Below, one piece after another: positions 17,693-26,527 of a stretch of 64,000 nucleotides of DNA. Position numbers and translations under genes: made by a program. The stretch comes from Giardia muris (Eukaryota; Fornicata; Diplomonadida; Hexamitidae), in the NCBI GenBank assembly GCA_006247105.1, contig CM016927.1, forward strand, positions 434,001 through 498,000, written 5' to 3'. The number at the start of each line of letters is the position of its first letter. The first letter of the stretch is position 1. The notes below the pieces were generated by a model that saw only the letters and a list, made by a program, of their open reading frames with translations, was not told where the DNA came from and did not search any database.

Positions 17693-20600
17693 GTCGCGTG
17701 TGCTCTATGTAGTCGAGGAGGAGAGGCTCGATGACCTGGATGACCCCTCGGAGATCGCACTTCTTGCTGTCCTCGATGTACTTCCCGTAGAAGTGCGTCC
17801 CGAGTTTCCGCTGGACGCCCCTGGCGATGTTGCAGAGGAAGGCGCATAGGTAGTCGTGCGGCTTCCCGGAGAGCTCGTTGTCCCCTCGGAGCTGCGATAC
17901 CGTCAGGGTGTCGCCCATGTTCGGCGTGCGGAAGCGGTCCCGAAGCTTATCGATGTACTGGTCGATCGCCTCGAGAGACGCCCGCACGCTGTTGACCTCG
18001 GTCCCAACCTTCTTCTCGAGCCGCTCCTGCCGCGCAACGACATCTGCGACGAGCTGCCGGAGCGCCTCCGCGGCCTGCCCCGTCGCGTCTCGGCCTCCCT
18101 TCCCCCCGAGCCGGTCGATCTGCTTCTGTATCTCCTTGTGAATCTGGTGCGCCAGCTTCTGGTCCTTCTGGAGCTTCTCGACAATCAGATAAAGCTTCGA
18201 AAACTCGTCCGCCACCTCTCCGGCCGTCGTCGGCCTGTCCTGTTGTTTTCGAATGATGTCCTCGAGCGATTGGAGGCGCGCCATGATGATTCCAGTCTGT
18301 TCGGCGTCAACCCTGTCCCCACCGCCTTTGGACGCTGCAAGACTGGCCGTATCCAACTGTCTTGAGATCGCCGCATGGATATCGAGGGTCAGGGCCGGGC
18401 GGACCTTGCTAGCGATGTACTCCTTCACGTAGTGGCGCGTGTCCTTTCCGAGTTCTTCAAGAAGCTCGGTTTTCAGGGAGACGAGGCGTCCTTCGCCCAG
18501 AGGCTCGCGATAGACGTGAATTCGGGAATCGACGGTCAGGAGTAGCTCGTCTGACTGCAGGACGGCCTTGAGGACGCGGGGGAGGAGTGCGGTGACGGCG
18601 GGAGACGCCTCCGCCGCGAAGAGCTCGAGGATCCGGCTCGGAAGAGTCCGGTCCACCTCCTCGAGGACGATCCCCGGAACCTTCTCGATCAGCTTGACGT
18701 AGTTCCGGGTGATGAGATTATCGATGAGGATCCCGATTGCCCCGTTCCCGACGGCCCTGTCGATCGTCGTCGAGACCTCGTTTCCGACGTAGCCTCTCAG
18801 CTGCTTCCAGATCGCCCCCGTTGCCTGGTCGATGATACTGGCCGTGTAGTCCTCGTCCAGGCGCTCAAGGACGGCGGAGACGATGGCGGACGTCGAGGAC
18901 GAGGATGAGTCGAGGCCCTGCGGGCCCTGAGACCCACGGCGCAGGGCGCGACAAGTCTGAGCCAATTCGGCCAGGCGTTGCTCAGTGTCGTGGAGACGGG
19001 TCTGAAGGGAGACGATCTCCGCCTGCGCGCTTGCCAGTTCTCCCTGATGGTTCTTGAGCGCTATGTGTGTCGCGGAGAGCTCTGGAAGGCTTGAGACGGT
19101 CGCACTGAGCTTCTGAAGCCGTCCAGCAAGGTCATCGACCTCGAGGCGGAACTGTACGCGTAAATCATGCACCTCTGTGTTAAGTTCCTTCTCGAGCTTC
19201 CGAAGGGCCGCCCCATCATCGCGTGACTCTTCTGGACGGTCATCGATCCACGAGACGCGTTCCTTTTTCTTTCTCGACGGAGTATCGGCGTTAGTACTCC
19301 CGCCAGTGGCGCTTGGGGTGTGCGGCTGGGGCTCACCATGGTCGGGGGGAGCGATCGGCTGGGGTGTGCGATACTTGAGGTTGTCGACGACCTCCTTCAG
19401 GCCGTTGATCTCGCGCGTCAGGGTCGTCTGGGTCGCGTCCATCCGTTTCTCGAGCTTCGAGAGCGCGTCGTCGAGGACGCTCGACGTGACCTTTGCGAGC
19501 AGCTCCTTCGTGACGAAGTCGCCGCGGAGCTCCTCGACGGTGTCGTTGAGCGTGGCAACGATGGTCCCGAGGCTCCGCTCGAGGTCCTGGCCGAGGCTCG
19601 TCGCAAGGGTGTCCTGGAGGGTCCGGGCGCGCGCCTGGAGCCGGCTCTCGAGCTCCCTGACGATCGCGGCCGCGAGGCGGTGATGGAGCCCATCTGCCTC
19701 GACGTCGACCCGGTCCGCGAGCTTCTCGAAGGTGCTCGTAATCTCGAGAATCGCATACATCGTCAGCTCGTCCTTCAGCTGCCCAATGTCGTTCCGCGTC
19801 AGGGGGGCGGGCCGGTCCGCCTCCGCCCGGCAGACCTCCTCGAGGTACGCCACCCTCTCGCGCAATTGGGCGTTCTCAAACTCCACGCTTCTCAGAGAGG
19901 CGGCTAGCGTGGTGACCGTCGCCTCCTGCCCCGAAAGGCGCTCGGAGAGCTGCCCGACGAGCGCCAGAAGCTTCTCGGACTGGGAATCGCCCCCCGAGGC
20001 GTTCAAGTCGAGCGTGGACTCGTCGATTCCGTCAACCCCGTCGTCATCAGCCTCTGTCTCGGCCTCCCCGGTGCGCGAGGCGTGCGAGGTGACCGGGGAC
20101 GTGTCCAAACTACACAACTCGCCAGTCTCTGCCAGGCCCTTGCAGGACCCGCCAAGATACTGCGTGGGGATCGTCAGACGCGTGGGGGAGACGGCGATGC
20201 TCTCTTTGAGCGCCCTTCCGGGACTGGGACCAACGGGATCCTTCAGGGTGCTCGCCAATCGTTGAATCTCACCGAGCTCTGTACTGGGACCGAAGGAGGA
20301 GCCGAGAAGCTGCGCATCTCTGCGCGAAGGAAGCGAATGAATCTCCGGGATGTCTGTGGAGACGAGCTTGGTCAACGGGAAGGGCGGCTCGCTTCCTGGT
20401 GCGTCCGTTGGGGGGGCCGCAGGCTTCAACCCCGACAAGAACCCTTCGAGCCGCGACGCCGTCAAGGCGAGTTTTTGGCCCCGAGACCGTAGCTGGTCGT
20501 CCGAGAACTGCTCGCGCATCGCGTGTCGGAACTCGAAGACGAGGTGCATCAGCTTGTCGATTCCATGCAGAGTTTGAGCCGTGGGGAGGTCTGCGGCCTG

Positions 20601-21419
20601 CAACCCGACAGGGTCGATGAGGAGGAGCCGCAGAGGGAGCGCCGCGTGCTGTCTCGCGGTCTTTGACATGCTCAGGAAGGTGGCGTCCGTGGGGAGCCGC
20701 GAACTCAGGAGGACGTCAACCTCCGTGCCGTCGTCGAGCTCGGGACCGGCCGTGACGGGGGAGTAGATGACCAGGACGAAGCGGGAGAAGAGAGGGAACG
20801 TGTAGTGCACGACGGAGACGGAGAGGGCCTCCTCCAGGCGCTTGGAGGCCTCCGTCCCCGTCCCGGCTCCAAAGAGCGCGACGGTCACGGTCAGGTTCGC
20901 GTAATACGCCACTTGGCCCGGCTCGGTGTTCAGGAGCTGGCGGAGGCGCAAGCCGGCTTCCTCGAGCGTCAAAAGGAAGAGCCCGCCGGCGCAGGAGACG
21001 GCGCTCAGGTAGCTGATCCGTCCGTAGACGACCGCCTTGTCGAGAAGCCGCTCCGGACGCCCAGGCGCCAGAACGTATGTCCGGCACGTGCTCCTGCTCA
21101 GCGTGAGGACGTAATCGGTTTCATCGTGGATGCAGCAGGTGGCGTCCTCAACCTCGGAGAGGGCGAGGCGTTGGGACTCGCGGACCCGGAGGCCAGCGAG
21201 GCGGTACACGACCGCGTTCTCGTAGTCGTACGCGAGACCGGAGCCAGAGGAGCCCGCGGAAGAGTCTGTGAGGTAAATCGCGGAGGCGGCGGGGAGGAGG
21301 GAGAGGTCGGTGGCGCCCGCGTCCGCGCCCAGCTCAGCCCAACCGTCGGGGGTGAAGCGAAGCCCCCGCGGCGCCGCTCCGAGCTTCACCCAGACGTCCT
21401 GGCCGCCGGGATTCTGCAT
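17667..21419 (-). CDS. Large coiled-coil protein, 1250 aa, unrecognised
   Basis: I place the start at 21419 (MQNPGGQDVW), because a longer reading would run through the divergent coiled-coil gene. Residues 1-350 are beta-rich and look like a propeller or similar fold (VKLGAAPRGLRFTPDGWAEL, LAYDYENAVVYRLAGLR, ETDYVLTLSRSTCRTYVLA). A Ser/Pro linker follows. Long coiled coils occupy about 470-1000, with repeated ELRGDFVTKELLAKV-type helices. A helical C-terminal domain ends with LDYIEHTRLTLRFDGT. I recognise no family. A beta domain followed by long coiled coils suits a cytoskeletal or tethering protein. The divergent spacer is 9 bp (21420-21428, TTTTGGGCC), and the 3' end overlaps the convergent gene by 26 bp. 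Confidence 0.8.
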   Translation of the reverse strand: MQNPGGQDVWVKLGAAPRGLRFTPDGWAELGADAGATDLSLLPAASAIYLTDSSAGSSGSGLAYDYENAVVYRLAGLRVRESQRLALSEVEDATCCIHDETDYVLTLSRSTCRTYVLAPGRPERLLDKAVVYGRISYLSAVSCAGGLFLLTLEEAGLRLRQLLNTEPGQVAYYANLTVTVALFGAGTGTEASKRLEEALSVSVVHYTFPLFSRFVLVIYSPVTAGPELDDGTEVDVLLSSRLPTDATFLSMSKTARQHAALPLRLLLIDPVGLQAADLPTAQTLHGIDKLMHLVFEFRHAMREQFSDDQLRSRGQKLALTASRLEGFLSGLKPAAPPTDAPGSEPPFPLTKLVSTDIPEIHSLPSRRDAQLLGSSFGPSTELGEIQRLASTLKDPVGPSPGRALKESIAVSPTRLTIPTQYLGGSCKGLAETGELCSLDTSPVTSHASRTGEAETEADDDGVDGIDESTLDLNASGGDSQSEKLLALVGQLSERLSGQEATVTTLAASLRSVEFENAQLRERVAYLEEVCRAEADRPAPLTRNDIGQLKDELTMYAILEITSTFEKLADRVDVEADGLHHRLAAAIVRELESRLQARARTLQDTLATSLGQDLERSLGTIVATLNDTVEELRGDFVTKELLAKVTSSVLDDALSKLEKRMDATQTTLTREINGLKEVVDNLKYRTPQPIAPPDHGEPQPHTPSATGGSTNADTPSRKKKERVSWIDDRPEESRDDGAALRKLEKELNTEVHDLRVQFRLEVDDLAGRLQKLSATVSSLPELSATHIALKNHQGELASAQAEIVSLQTRLHDTEQRLAELAQTCRALRRGSQGPQGLDSSSSSTSAIVSAVLERLDEDYTASIIDQATGAIWKQLRGYVGNEVSTTIDRAVGNGAIGILIDNLITRNYVKLIEKVPGIVLEEVDRTLPSRILELFAAEASPAVTALLPRVLKAVLQSDELLLTVDSRIHVYREPLGEGRLVSLKTELLEELGKDTRHYVKEYIASKVRPALTLDIHAAISRQLDTASLAASKGGGDRVDAEQTGIIMARLQSLEDIIRKQQDRPTTAGEVADEFSKLYLIVEKLQKDQKLAHQIHKEIQKQIDRLGGKGGRDATGQAAEALRQLVADVVARQERLEKKVGTEVNSVRASLEAIDQYIDKLRDRFRTPNMGDTLTVSQLRGDNELSGKPHDYLCAFLCNIARGVQRKLGTHFYGKYIEDSKKCDLRGVIQVIEPLLLDYIEHTRLTLRFDGT

Positions 21420-21428
21420 TTTTGGGCC

Positions 21429-23270
21429 ATGCAGCTCACGGAGAAGGCGTTCGCGGTCGTCCGCCAGCTCGAGCAGGAGCTCGCCGCCGAGCGGGCGCGG
21501 GGTCAGCAACTCGTCGACGACTTCCAGTACAACCTCCAGCTCCTCGCGGAGCGGGACGCCTTGCTCGACCGGCTCGAGGGGGAGCTGGAGACGGCCAAGG
21601 AGGCGGCGGGGGCGGCCCAGAAGCGGGCCGATGAAGCGGAGGAGCGTCTGGGAGGCGCCGAGCGGAGACTTCTGCACACCGAGGCCATACAGGCCGAGAA
21701 CCGTTCTTTACGTGAGGACCTGACGAGGGCGCGCCGAGAGGTGGCCGAACTGGCGCAGAGGCTCTCAGAGGCGCAAACGTCGGCCTCGGAGGCGTCGACC
21801 CAGCTGCGGGAAGTCACCGTGGAGCACCAGGGGCGCCTCATAGCGCTGGAGAGGTACGAGATGCAGCATGGGCTGCTTCAGGAGCAGGCGGAGACCGCGA
21901 GGCGAGGTGAAAAACAGGCGCGGGAGGAACTGGAAGAGATGCGGCAGAAACTGGTACGCGTTGAGGAAAACTGGAAATCTGCGCAGAGCCGAGTCACCCA
22001 GCTCGAAGAGCGTGCGAGCCAGGCGAAATCCGAGGCCGCCGAGACGCAAAGCGAGCTGAAAGCGGCCAAGCAGATGCTTGACGAGACGTCAGCGCGATTG
22101 AGGCGGGAGTTGGGTGAGAAGGACGAGGACCTGCAAAGGGCCGTCGGGAAGTACAAGCACGATACCAGACAGCTCCAGGAGGAGCGGGCGGCCACGGAAT
22201 CGAGGCTGAGCGCTCTCAGGAAGAAGACGAAGGAGTTGGAGGCGAACTTGGATGAGGTGACGAGAGAACGTGACACGTTGAAACAGGCGTTGACGGCCGA
22301 GAAGCTACGCACGACGGCCGCTAACGACGCGGAATCAGCGCTGAGGCGGCGCGGATTGGAACAGGAGACGGCGCTGAAGGCGTTACGGGAGGAACTCTCG
22401 ACGAAGGTCGTCGAGGTCCAGAACGGCGAAGTCGCTCTGAACAAGCTCAGAACCGCCCTCGTCCTCGAGCAGCGGGAGGTGCAGAGGCTGCGGGAGCGGC
22501 TGGTGGAGGCGGAAGCGGAGGCGGGGACGAAAACGGGGGCGGAGCCAAAGGCGGGGGCCGCCGCCGCCGCACGGTACCGCGCGGTCGTCGGGGAGATGCG
22601 GGAGGAGATGGAGCGCGTCGCGGAGGTGATGCGGGCGCTCGAGCTCGAGCGGAACGGCTACAAGGCGCGCCTCGACACGGTGGCGCTGGAGCTGCAGGAG
22701 CTTCGCGAGGAGCACGCGAGGAGCCTCGAGCGGGCCGAGCAGGCCTCGGGGGTGAGTGCGCAGCTCCAGGACGCCCGCAGAAGGCTCAGCACCCTCGAGG
22801 GCGAGAACGGGGAGCTGCGAGCCCGCCTCTCTCTCCTGACGTCCGGAGACGAGGTCGAACCCGAGACCGCCATCCTCCTCCGCAAGCTCCAGGCGAGTCT
22901 ACGGGAGGCGATCGCGCGTCTCAAGGAGCTCCAGACCGAGAACGAGCACCTGACGCTGAACAACCGGATTTTGAGGGAGCGTCTGGACGCCCTCACGGGG
23001 CTTCCACCCTCTTCTACGAGGAGCGGGGTCGCCGGGGCAACTGGGGCGACTGGAGGGAACAGGATGAACGTCAGTGCGCCTCTGGCGACTCCTGCAGCTC
23101 CTGGGGCGCCTGCGGCACCGATCTCGAGTTCCATGGCGGCCGCGTCGGAGGTCTCTTTCTCGCTCAACCTGTCGGACCTCCCGAGCGGGCTGAGCTCTCT
23201 GGGAGACGTCAGCGACCTGAAGGAGAAGATGCAGGCGGCGCTGGACAACGCGGGGCTGCTCGGGCTCTGA
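21429..23270 (+). CDS. Coiled-coil protein with a CCDC57-like N-terminus, 613 aa
   Basis: Almost the whole protein is a continuous coiled coil rich in Glu, Arg, Ala and Leu, running from about residue 8 to 530. A Gly/Ala/Thr-rich linker and a short C-terminal helix (VSFSLNLSDLPSGLSSLGDV...) follow. Residues about 30-42 (DDFQYNLQLLAERD) closely match the hallmark N-terminal block of CCDC57, a centrosome/basal-body protein, which contains a DFxYNLxxLEERD motif. The rest is too repetitive to judge. The start at 21429 lies just 9 bp from the divergent 1250-aa gene; upstream in-frame codons belong to the antisense of that gene. Likely basal body or axoneme associated, by resemblance only. Confidence 0.7.
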   Translation: MQLTEKAFAVVRQLEQELAAERARGQQLVDDFQYNLQLLAERDALLDRLEGELETAKEAAGAAQKRADEAEERLGGAERRLLHTEAIQAENRSLREDLTRARREVAELAQRLSEAQTSASEASTQLREVTVEHQGRLIALERYEMQHGLLQEQAETARRGEKQAREELEEMRQKLVRVEENWKSAQSRVTQLEERASQAKSEAAETQSELKAAKQMLDETSARLRRELGEKDEDLQRAVGKYKHDTRQLQEERAATESRLSALRKKTKELEANLDEVTRERDTLKQALTAEKLRTTAANDAESALRRRGLEQETALKALREELSTKVVEVQNGEVALNKLRTALVLEQREVQRLRERLVEAEAEAGTKTGAEPKAGAAAAARYRAVVGEMREEMERVAEVMRALELERNGYKARLDTVALELQELREEHARSLERAEQASGVSAQLQDARRRLSTLEGENGELRARLSLLTSGDEVEPETAILLRKLQASLREAIARLKELQTENEHLTLNNRILRERLDALTGLPPSSTRSGVAGATGATGGNRMNVSAPLATPAAPGAPAAPISSSMAAASEVSFSLNLSDLPSGLSSLGDVSDLKEKMQAALDNAGLLGL

Positions 23271-23278
23271 GCGGCGGC

Positions 23279-23302
23279 GAAAATCCAAAAATCCAAAAAT
23301 CG
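23279..23302 (+). promoter_or_regulatory. Tandem AAAATCC motif before the 193-aa gene
   Basis: Directly upstream of the ATG at 23303, within a very G+C-rich setting, there is an A-rich run made of three units of the form AAAA(A)TC(C). The same word recurs before the TBC gene (about 23984-23998) and, inverted, at 32476-32493. A core promoter or initiator is the likely role. Confidence 0.5.
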
Positions 23303-23884
23303 ATGAGCCGGCGAGTCGTCGACGCGGAGATCGTCATCGGGCAGCGGACGAAGCCGATGACGCGGGAGGAGCGGCGAGCGCTGCAGGACCGCGAGTACGT
23401 GGAGAAGCTGCGCCTGGCGCGGCGGCGGGAGGACTTCCAGAGCTACGAAGACCCGGGCTTTATCGGGCACGCGACGGAGGGGACCGCGGCGTACCTCGAC
23501 GAGCACCACCGCTTCGGGGACGACCTGCTCGAGCTGGAGCGGGAGCGGCGGGAGGAGGAGCGGCGGCGACGGGCGGAGTTTCTGCGGGCGCGCGGAGAGG
23601 CCGCCAACCTGCGCGCGCAGCGCCTCGAAGAGCAGGTGCGCGAGGCGGAGGCCGAGAAGGAGCGCCACCTCGCGCGCCTTCGGCTCAAAGGGAACGCGAA
23701 GAACGTTTCCGGGGCGAACTTCGACCTGCTCACGCACGAGTACCACGGGGAGGACGGGGCGCGCGCCATGCGGGACGAGGAGCGCGCCCGAGAGCGCGCG
23801 GAGCTTCGGAAGCGCGAGCTCGCCCGGAAGGGCGGCTTCGGCTACAACCCGCTGACGGGCGAGTACGCCCCCGGCCTGCAGTAG
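23303..23884 (+). CDS. Small charged helical protein, 193 aa, ciliary-type, unrecognised
   Basis: The protein is mostly one long charged helix (residues about 20-130, rich in Arg, Glu, Ala, Leu). A conserved-looking tail carries GANFDLLTHEYHGEDGARAM and GGFGYNPLTGEY. That tail (Asn-x-[IL]-[LT]-x-x-[EY] followed by a terminal NPLTGE) resembles tails I associate with small flagellar coiled-coil proteins. I cannot name the family. The gene lies on the plus strand between the CCDC57-like gene (32 bp upstream) and the TBC gene. Its ATG is preceded by the tandem AAAATCC element. Confidence 0.75.
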   Translation: MSRRVVDAEIVIGQRTKPMTREERRALQDREYVEKLRLARRREDFQSYEDPGFIGHATEGTAAYLDEHHRFGDDLLELERERREEERRRRAEFLRARGEAANLRAQRLEEQVREAEAEKERHLARLRLKGNAKNVSGANFDLLTHEYHGEDGARAMRDEERARERAELRKRELARKGGFGYNPLTGEYAPGLQ

Positions 23885-23983
23885 CCCGAGGCGAGTTGAG
23901 GCGAGCCAAGGGCGCATAGGAGACGGTCTCCGACGTGCAGGAGCGCGTGGGGTGCGGGGCCGGGTGCGGGGGCCTCTGACGCG

Positions 23984-23998
23984 CGAAAATCCAAAAAC
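23984..23998 (+). promoter_or_regulatory. AAAATCCAAAAACC element upstream of the TBC gene
   Basis: An A-rich word lies about 8 bases before the ATG at 24006. It matches the tandem element before the previous gene and the inverted copy near 32.48 kb. In a block where almost everything else is G or C, it stands out as the probable start signal. Confidence 0.5.
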
Positions 23999-24005
23999 CG
24001 GCGAA

Positions 24006-24950
24006 ATGGACTTGTGCGAGTGGTTGGGACTGGGCGAGGCGGGGCGGACTTTGGGGGCGGTGCGGGCACGGCTGCAGCGGCGGGTCGTGCGGGAGGCGTT
24101 TCCGGAGGGCGTCCGGGTGGCGGCGTGGTTGGTCCTGGCGGGGGCGGAGGAGGCGGACGCGGACGGATACCGGCGGCTGCTAGGGCAGGGACCTGCGAGC
24201 TCGGCGGCGAAGATTGCGCGGGACGCGCCGCGGACGTTCCGGGGTGCCACGGACTTCGGGGCGCGCGTCGAGCCGGGGGCGATCACGCGGGTCCTGAACG
24301 CGGCGATGCATGATCTCGGGGCCCACTACGTCCAGGGGATGAACGCGCTCTGCGGGGTCCTCGTCTACGTCGGAGGCGAGCTGCTGGGCTTCGCGCTCTT
24401 CCGCCGCCTCTGCCGTCTGCTCCCGACGTATTTCGGAGAGGGCGCGCGGGAGGGCGACGGGCTCGTCGGCTGCGCGGCGGGCTGCGCCCTCGTCGAGCGC
24501 GTCTTGGAGGCCGCGGATTGCGAGCTGCTGCACCACCTGAGGCGCCACGGGATGGCGGGTCCGCTCCTCGGCTACGGGACGCTCCTCTCGCTCGGAGCCG
24601 CCCTCGAGCCGCTCCGCGAGGTCGTCGTCCTCTGGGACTTCCTCCTCGCCTTCACTCCCGCCGTCATGCCCCTCGTCGTCTCCGCCCGCCTCATCCTCGC
24701 CCGCCCCCTCCTCCTCCGCTCCCAGAACCCGCTCGGGGTCTCCCAGGGCCTCCCGCTCGACGCCCGCGCCTGCATCGCGAAGGCCCTCGAGCTCTACGCC
24801 GGGCTCTCCCCCGACGCCGTCGACCTCGTCGCCAGGCACGTCTGCGACCCCGACGCCTGCCGCCGCCTGCTGGGCGCGAAGGAGCGCGGAGAGGGCGAGG
24901 AGAGCGAAAATCTGGACTTTACTGCCTCGTCCGCCTCCGCGGAGGCCTAG
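24006..24950 (+). CDS. TBC-domain Rab/Ras-type GTPase-activating protein, Bub2-like
   Basis: TBC proteins accelerate GTP hydrolysis by Rab-type or Spg1/Tem1-type GTPases. This 314-aa protein is little more than the TBC domain, as in Bub2/Cdc16. Both catalytic fingers are present: the IxxDxxR arginine finger (I70, D73, R76, followed by TF) and the YxQ glutamine finger (YVQGMN, Q110). The later LWDFLLAF block (about residues 210-220) and the two-subdomain layout also fit Bub2-type TBC proteins, which regulate mitotic exit and septation. The Bub2 subfamily is inferred from size and the LREVVVLWDFLLAF region. The start at 24006 follows an A-rich element. The stop TAG shares the palindrome CTAG with the stop of the convergent cyclase gene. 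Confidence 0.85.
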   Translation: MDLCEWLGLGEAGRTLGAVRARLQRRVVREAFPEGVRVAAWLVLAGAEEADADGYRRLLGQGPASSAAKIARDAPRTFRGATDFGARVEPGAITRVLNAAMHDLGAHYVQGMNALCGVLVYVGGELLGFALFRRLCRLLPTYFGEGAREGDGLVGCAAGCALVERVLEAADCELLHHLRRHGMAGPLLGYGTLLSLGAALEPLREVVVLWDFLLAFTPAVMPLVVSARLILARPLLLRSQNPLGVSQGLPLDARACIAKALELYAGLSPDAVDLVARHVCDPDACRRLLGAKERGEGEESENLDFTASSASAEA

Positions 24951-26485
24951 AAGGGGGAGGAGACCTGGGGGTTCTGGATCTCGTCGAGGCAGCGGGCGAG
25001 GAGGCCGTGGACGACGTCGTCTCCGGGGTACGCCTGGAGGGTGCGGGAGGCGAGGCGGAGGCAGGAGAGGAGCTCCCCGGCGTCGAGGAGCGTCTGGAGC
25101 TGGGCCGTCAGGTCGATGAGGTGCTGGTGGCGGGGGGTGGCGAGGAGGACCTCGTAGAGCGGGAGGCTCCCGGCCTTCCCCTTCGCCTCGACGGCCCCGA
25201 CGTAGCGCGAGCGGAGCGCGGGCCCCAGGTGCTGGACGCAGCTCCCGTGGATCAGGACGCGGGCGTTGAAGAGCCGGGTCGCGGACTCGACCCGGCTGGC
25301 GACGTTGACGGCGTCCGAGATCGCCGTGTAGCTCAGGCGGCGGGCGCAGCCGAAGACCCCGACGAGGCAGCTCCCCGCGTTGATCCCGAAGCGGCAGTCG
25401 AGCGCCCGGACCTCGGGGTCCGGGCTCTCCTCGAGCCGGCGGAGCACCCCGAACGCCGCCAGGCACGCCGCGTTGATCGCCCCGCGCGCCGCCTCCGCCC
25501 CGCCGCCGGCCCCGAACGTGGACGCGTCCTCGCTCCAGCTGGCGGACGAGCGCGACTCGTTCTCGTTCTCGTTCCCGTCCTCGCCGTCTGCGGAGCCGGC
25601 GTCCGCGGCCCCCGGGCTCTGGGCCGCCTTCGGGTCCTGCGCCCCCCCGTCGGCCTCCCAGATGCAGAGGGCGCCGTCTCCGAGGAAGCTCCCGACGGTC
25701 CCCCCGTGCCGCTCGACCTCGTCGCAGACGATCTCGAAGAAGGCCTCGAGGAGCCGCAGGACCGTCGAGAGCGGCGCCCGGTCGCTCAGGGCCGTGAAGC
25801 CCTTCAGGTCGCAGAACAGGACGGTCGCGTGGCGGAGCGTCGCGTGCGAGCGGAGCGCGGCCGCCCCGGCCGTCTCGGACGCCCCGGGCGCCTCGCCGAG
25901 GAGCGCGGCGAAGTCCGCGTCCAGCGCCCGGTCGAGCTCGTCGACGGTCCTCGCGACCGTGTAGCGCGCGAGCGCCTCGCGGTACAGGCGGGCGCGGCGG
26001 AGGACGGCGCGGAGAGCGACGTCCTCGACGGTGCGGGCGGGGCCGTCCTCCCCGTCGCCGTCCTCTCCGTCGCCCCCGACGACGGCCTTCAGGGCGCCGT
26101 CGAGCGCCGTCCGCCCCCGCGCCTCCGTCTGCGCCGTCCGCCGCAGGGCGTCGACGAGCGGCTCGACGGCGCCGACGATCGCGCGGCGCAGCCCGAAGAA
26201 GGCGGCGACGAGGGCCGCGACGAGCCCCGCCCCGAAGAGGCTGACGAGCTGCTCGCCCGCGCGGGAGAGCGAGACGGCGGGCCCCGCCCCGAGCTGGAGG
26301 ACGCCCGCGGCCTGCGGGTGGGGGGCCGCCAGCAGGCGCTCGGCGTCCCTGCGGACCTCGTCGAGCAGGCGGTAGAGCGCGACCCGGACCGCGATCGCGA
26401 CGGCGATCAGGGGCGCCAGCGCCCGGTACGCCGCGTAGAGCGTCGCGTCGAGCAGGCGGGGGAGGCGGAGCAGCCGGACGACCAT
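24947..26485 (-). CDS. Membrane class III nucleotidyl cyclase
   Basis: A 512-aa protein with two hydrophobic segments (about residues 14-38 and 79-98) flanking a short loop, a helical linker, and one class III cyclase domain (about 220-450). Metal-binding aspartates are D226 (LFCDLKGFT) and D270 (FLGDGA). The catalytic Asn/Arg pair is N394 and R398 (DAVNVASRVES). The domain is interrupted at about 280-335 by an acidic, Ser/Asn-rich insertion. The position normally holding the substrate-specifying lysine (DKFIGD in many relatives) is S266 (GSFLGD), and the partner position is T387, so ATP versus GTP preference cannot be called. Such cyclases work as dimers. The stop overlaps the TBC gene's stop by 4 bp. 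Confidence 0.88.
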   Translation of the reverse strand: MVVRLLRLPRLLDATLYAAYRALAPLIAVAIAVRVALYRLLDEVRRDAERLLAAPHPQAAGVLQLGAGPAVSLSRAGEQLVSLFGAGLVAALVAAFFGLRRAIVGAVEPLVDALRRTAQTEARGRTALDGALKAVVGGDGEDGDGEDGPARTVEDVALRAVLRRARLYREALARYTVARTVDELDRALDADFAALLGEAPGASETAGAAALRSHATLRHATVLFCDLKGFTALSDRAPLSTVLRLLEAFFEIVCDEVERHGGTVGSFLGDGALCIWEADGGAQDPKAAQSPGAADAGSADGEDGNENENESRSSASWSEDASTFGAGGGAEAARGAINAACLAAFGVLRRLEESPDPEVRALDCRFGINAGSCLVGVFGCARRLSYTAISDAVNVASRVESATRLFNARVLIHGSCVQHLGPALRSRYVGAVEAKGKAGSLPLYEVLLATPRHQHLIDLTAQLQTLLDAGELLSCLRLASRTLQAYPGDDVVHGLLARCLDEIQNPQVSSPF

Positions 26486-26527
26486 TCTTCTGGCGGCGTA
26501 GACGTAAACGGCTTTACAGCCCGCCGC

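Noticed and set aside
20805..21428. 208-codon N-terminal extension of the CCDC57-like gene
   Set aside because: The extension is antisense to the beta-rich N-terminus of the 1250-aa gene; the ATG at 21429 gives the CCDC57-like start and a normal short spacer.
22658..24286. 542-codon minus-strand frame opposite the coiled-coil and 193-aa genes
   Set aside because: Antisense of heptad-rich coding sequence in high G+C; no family features.
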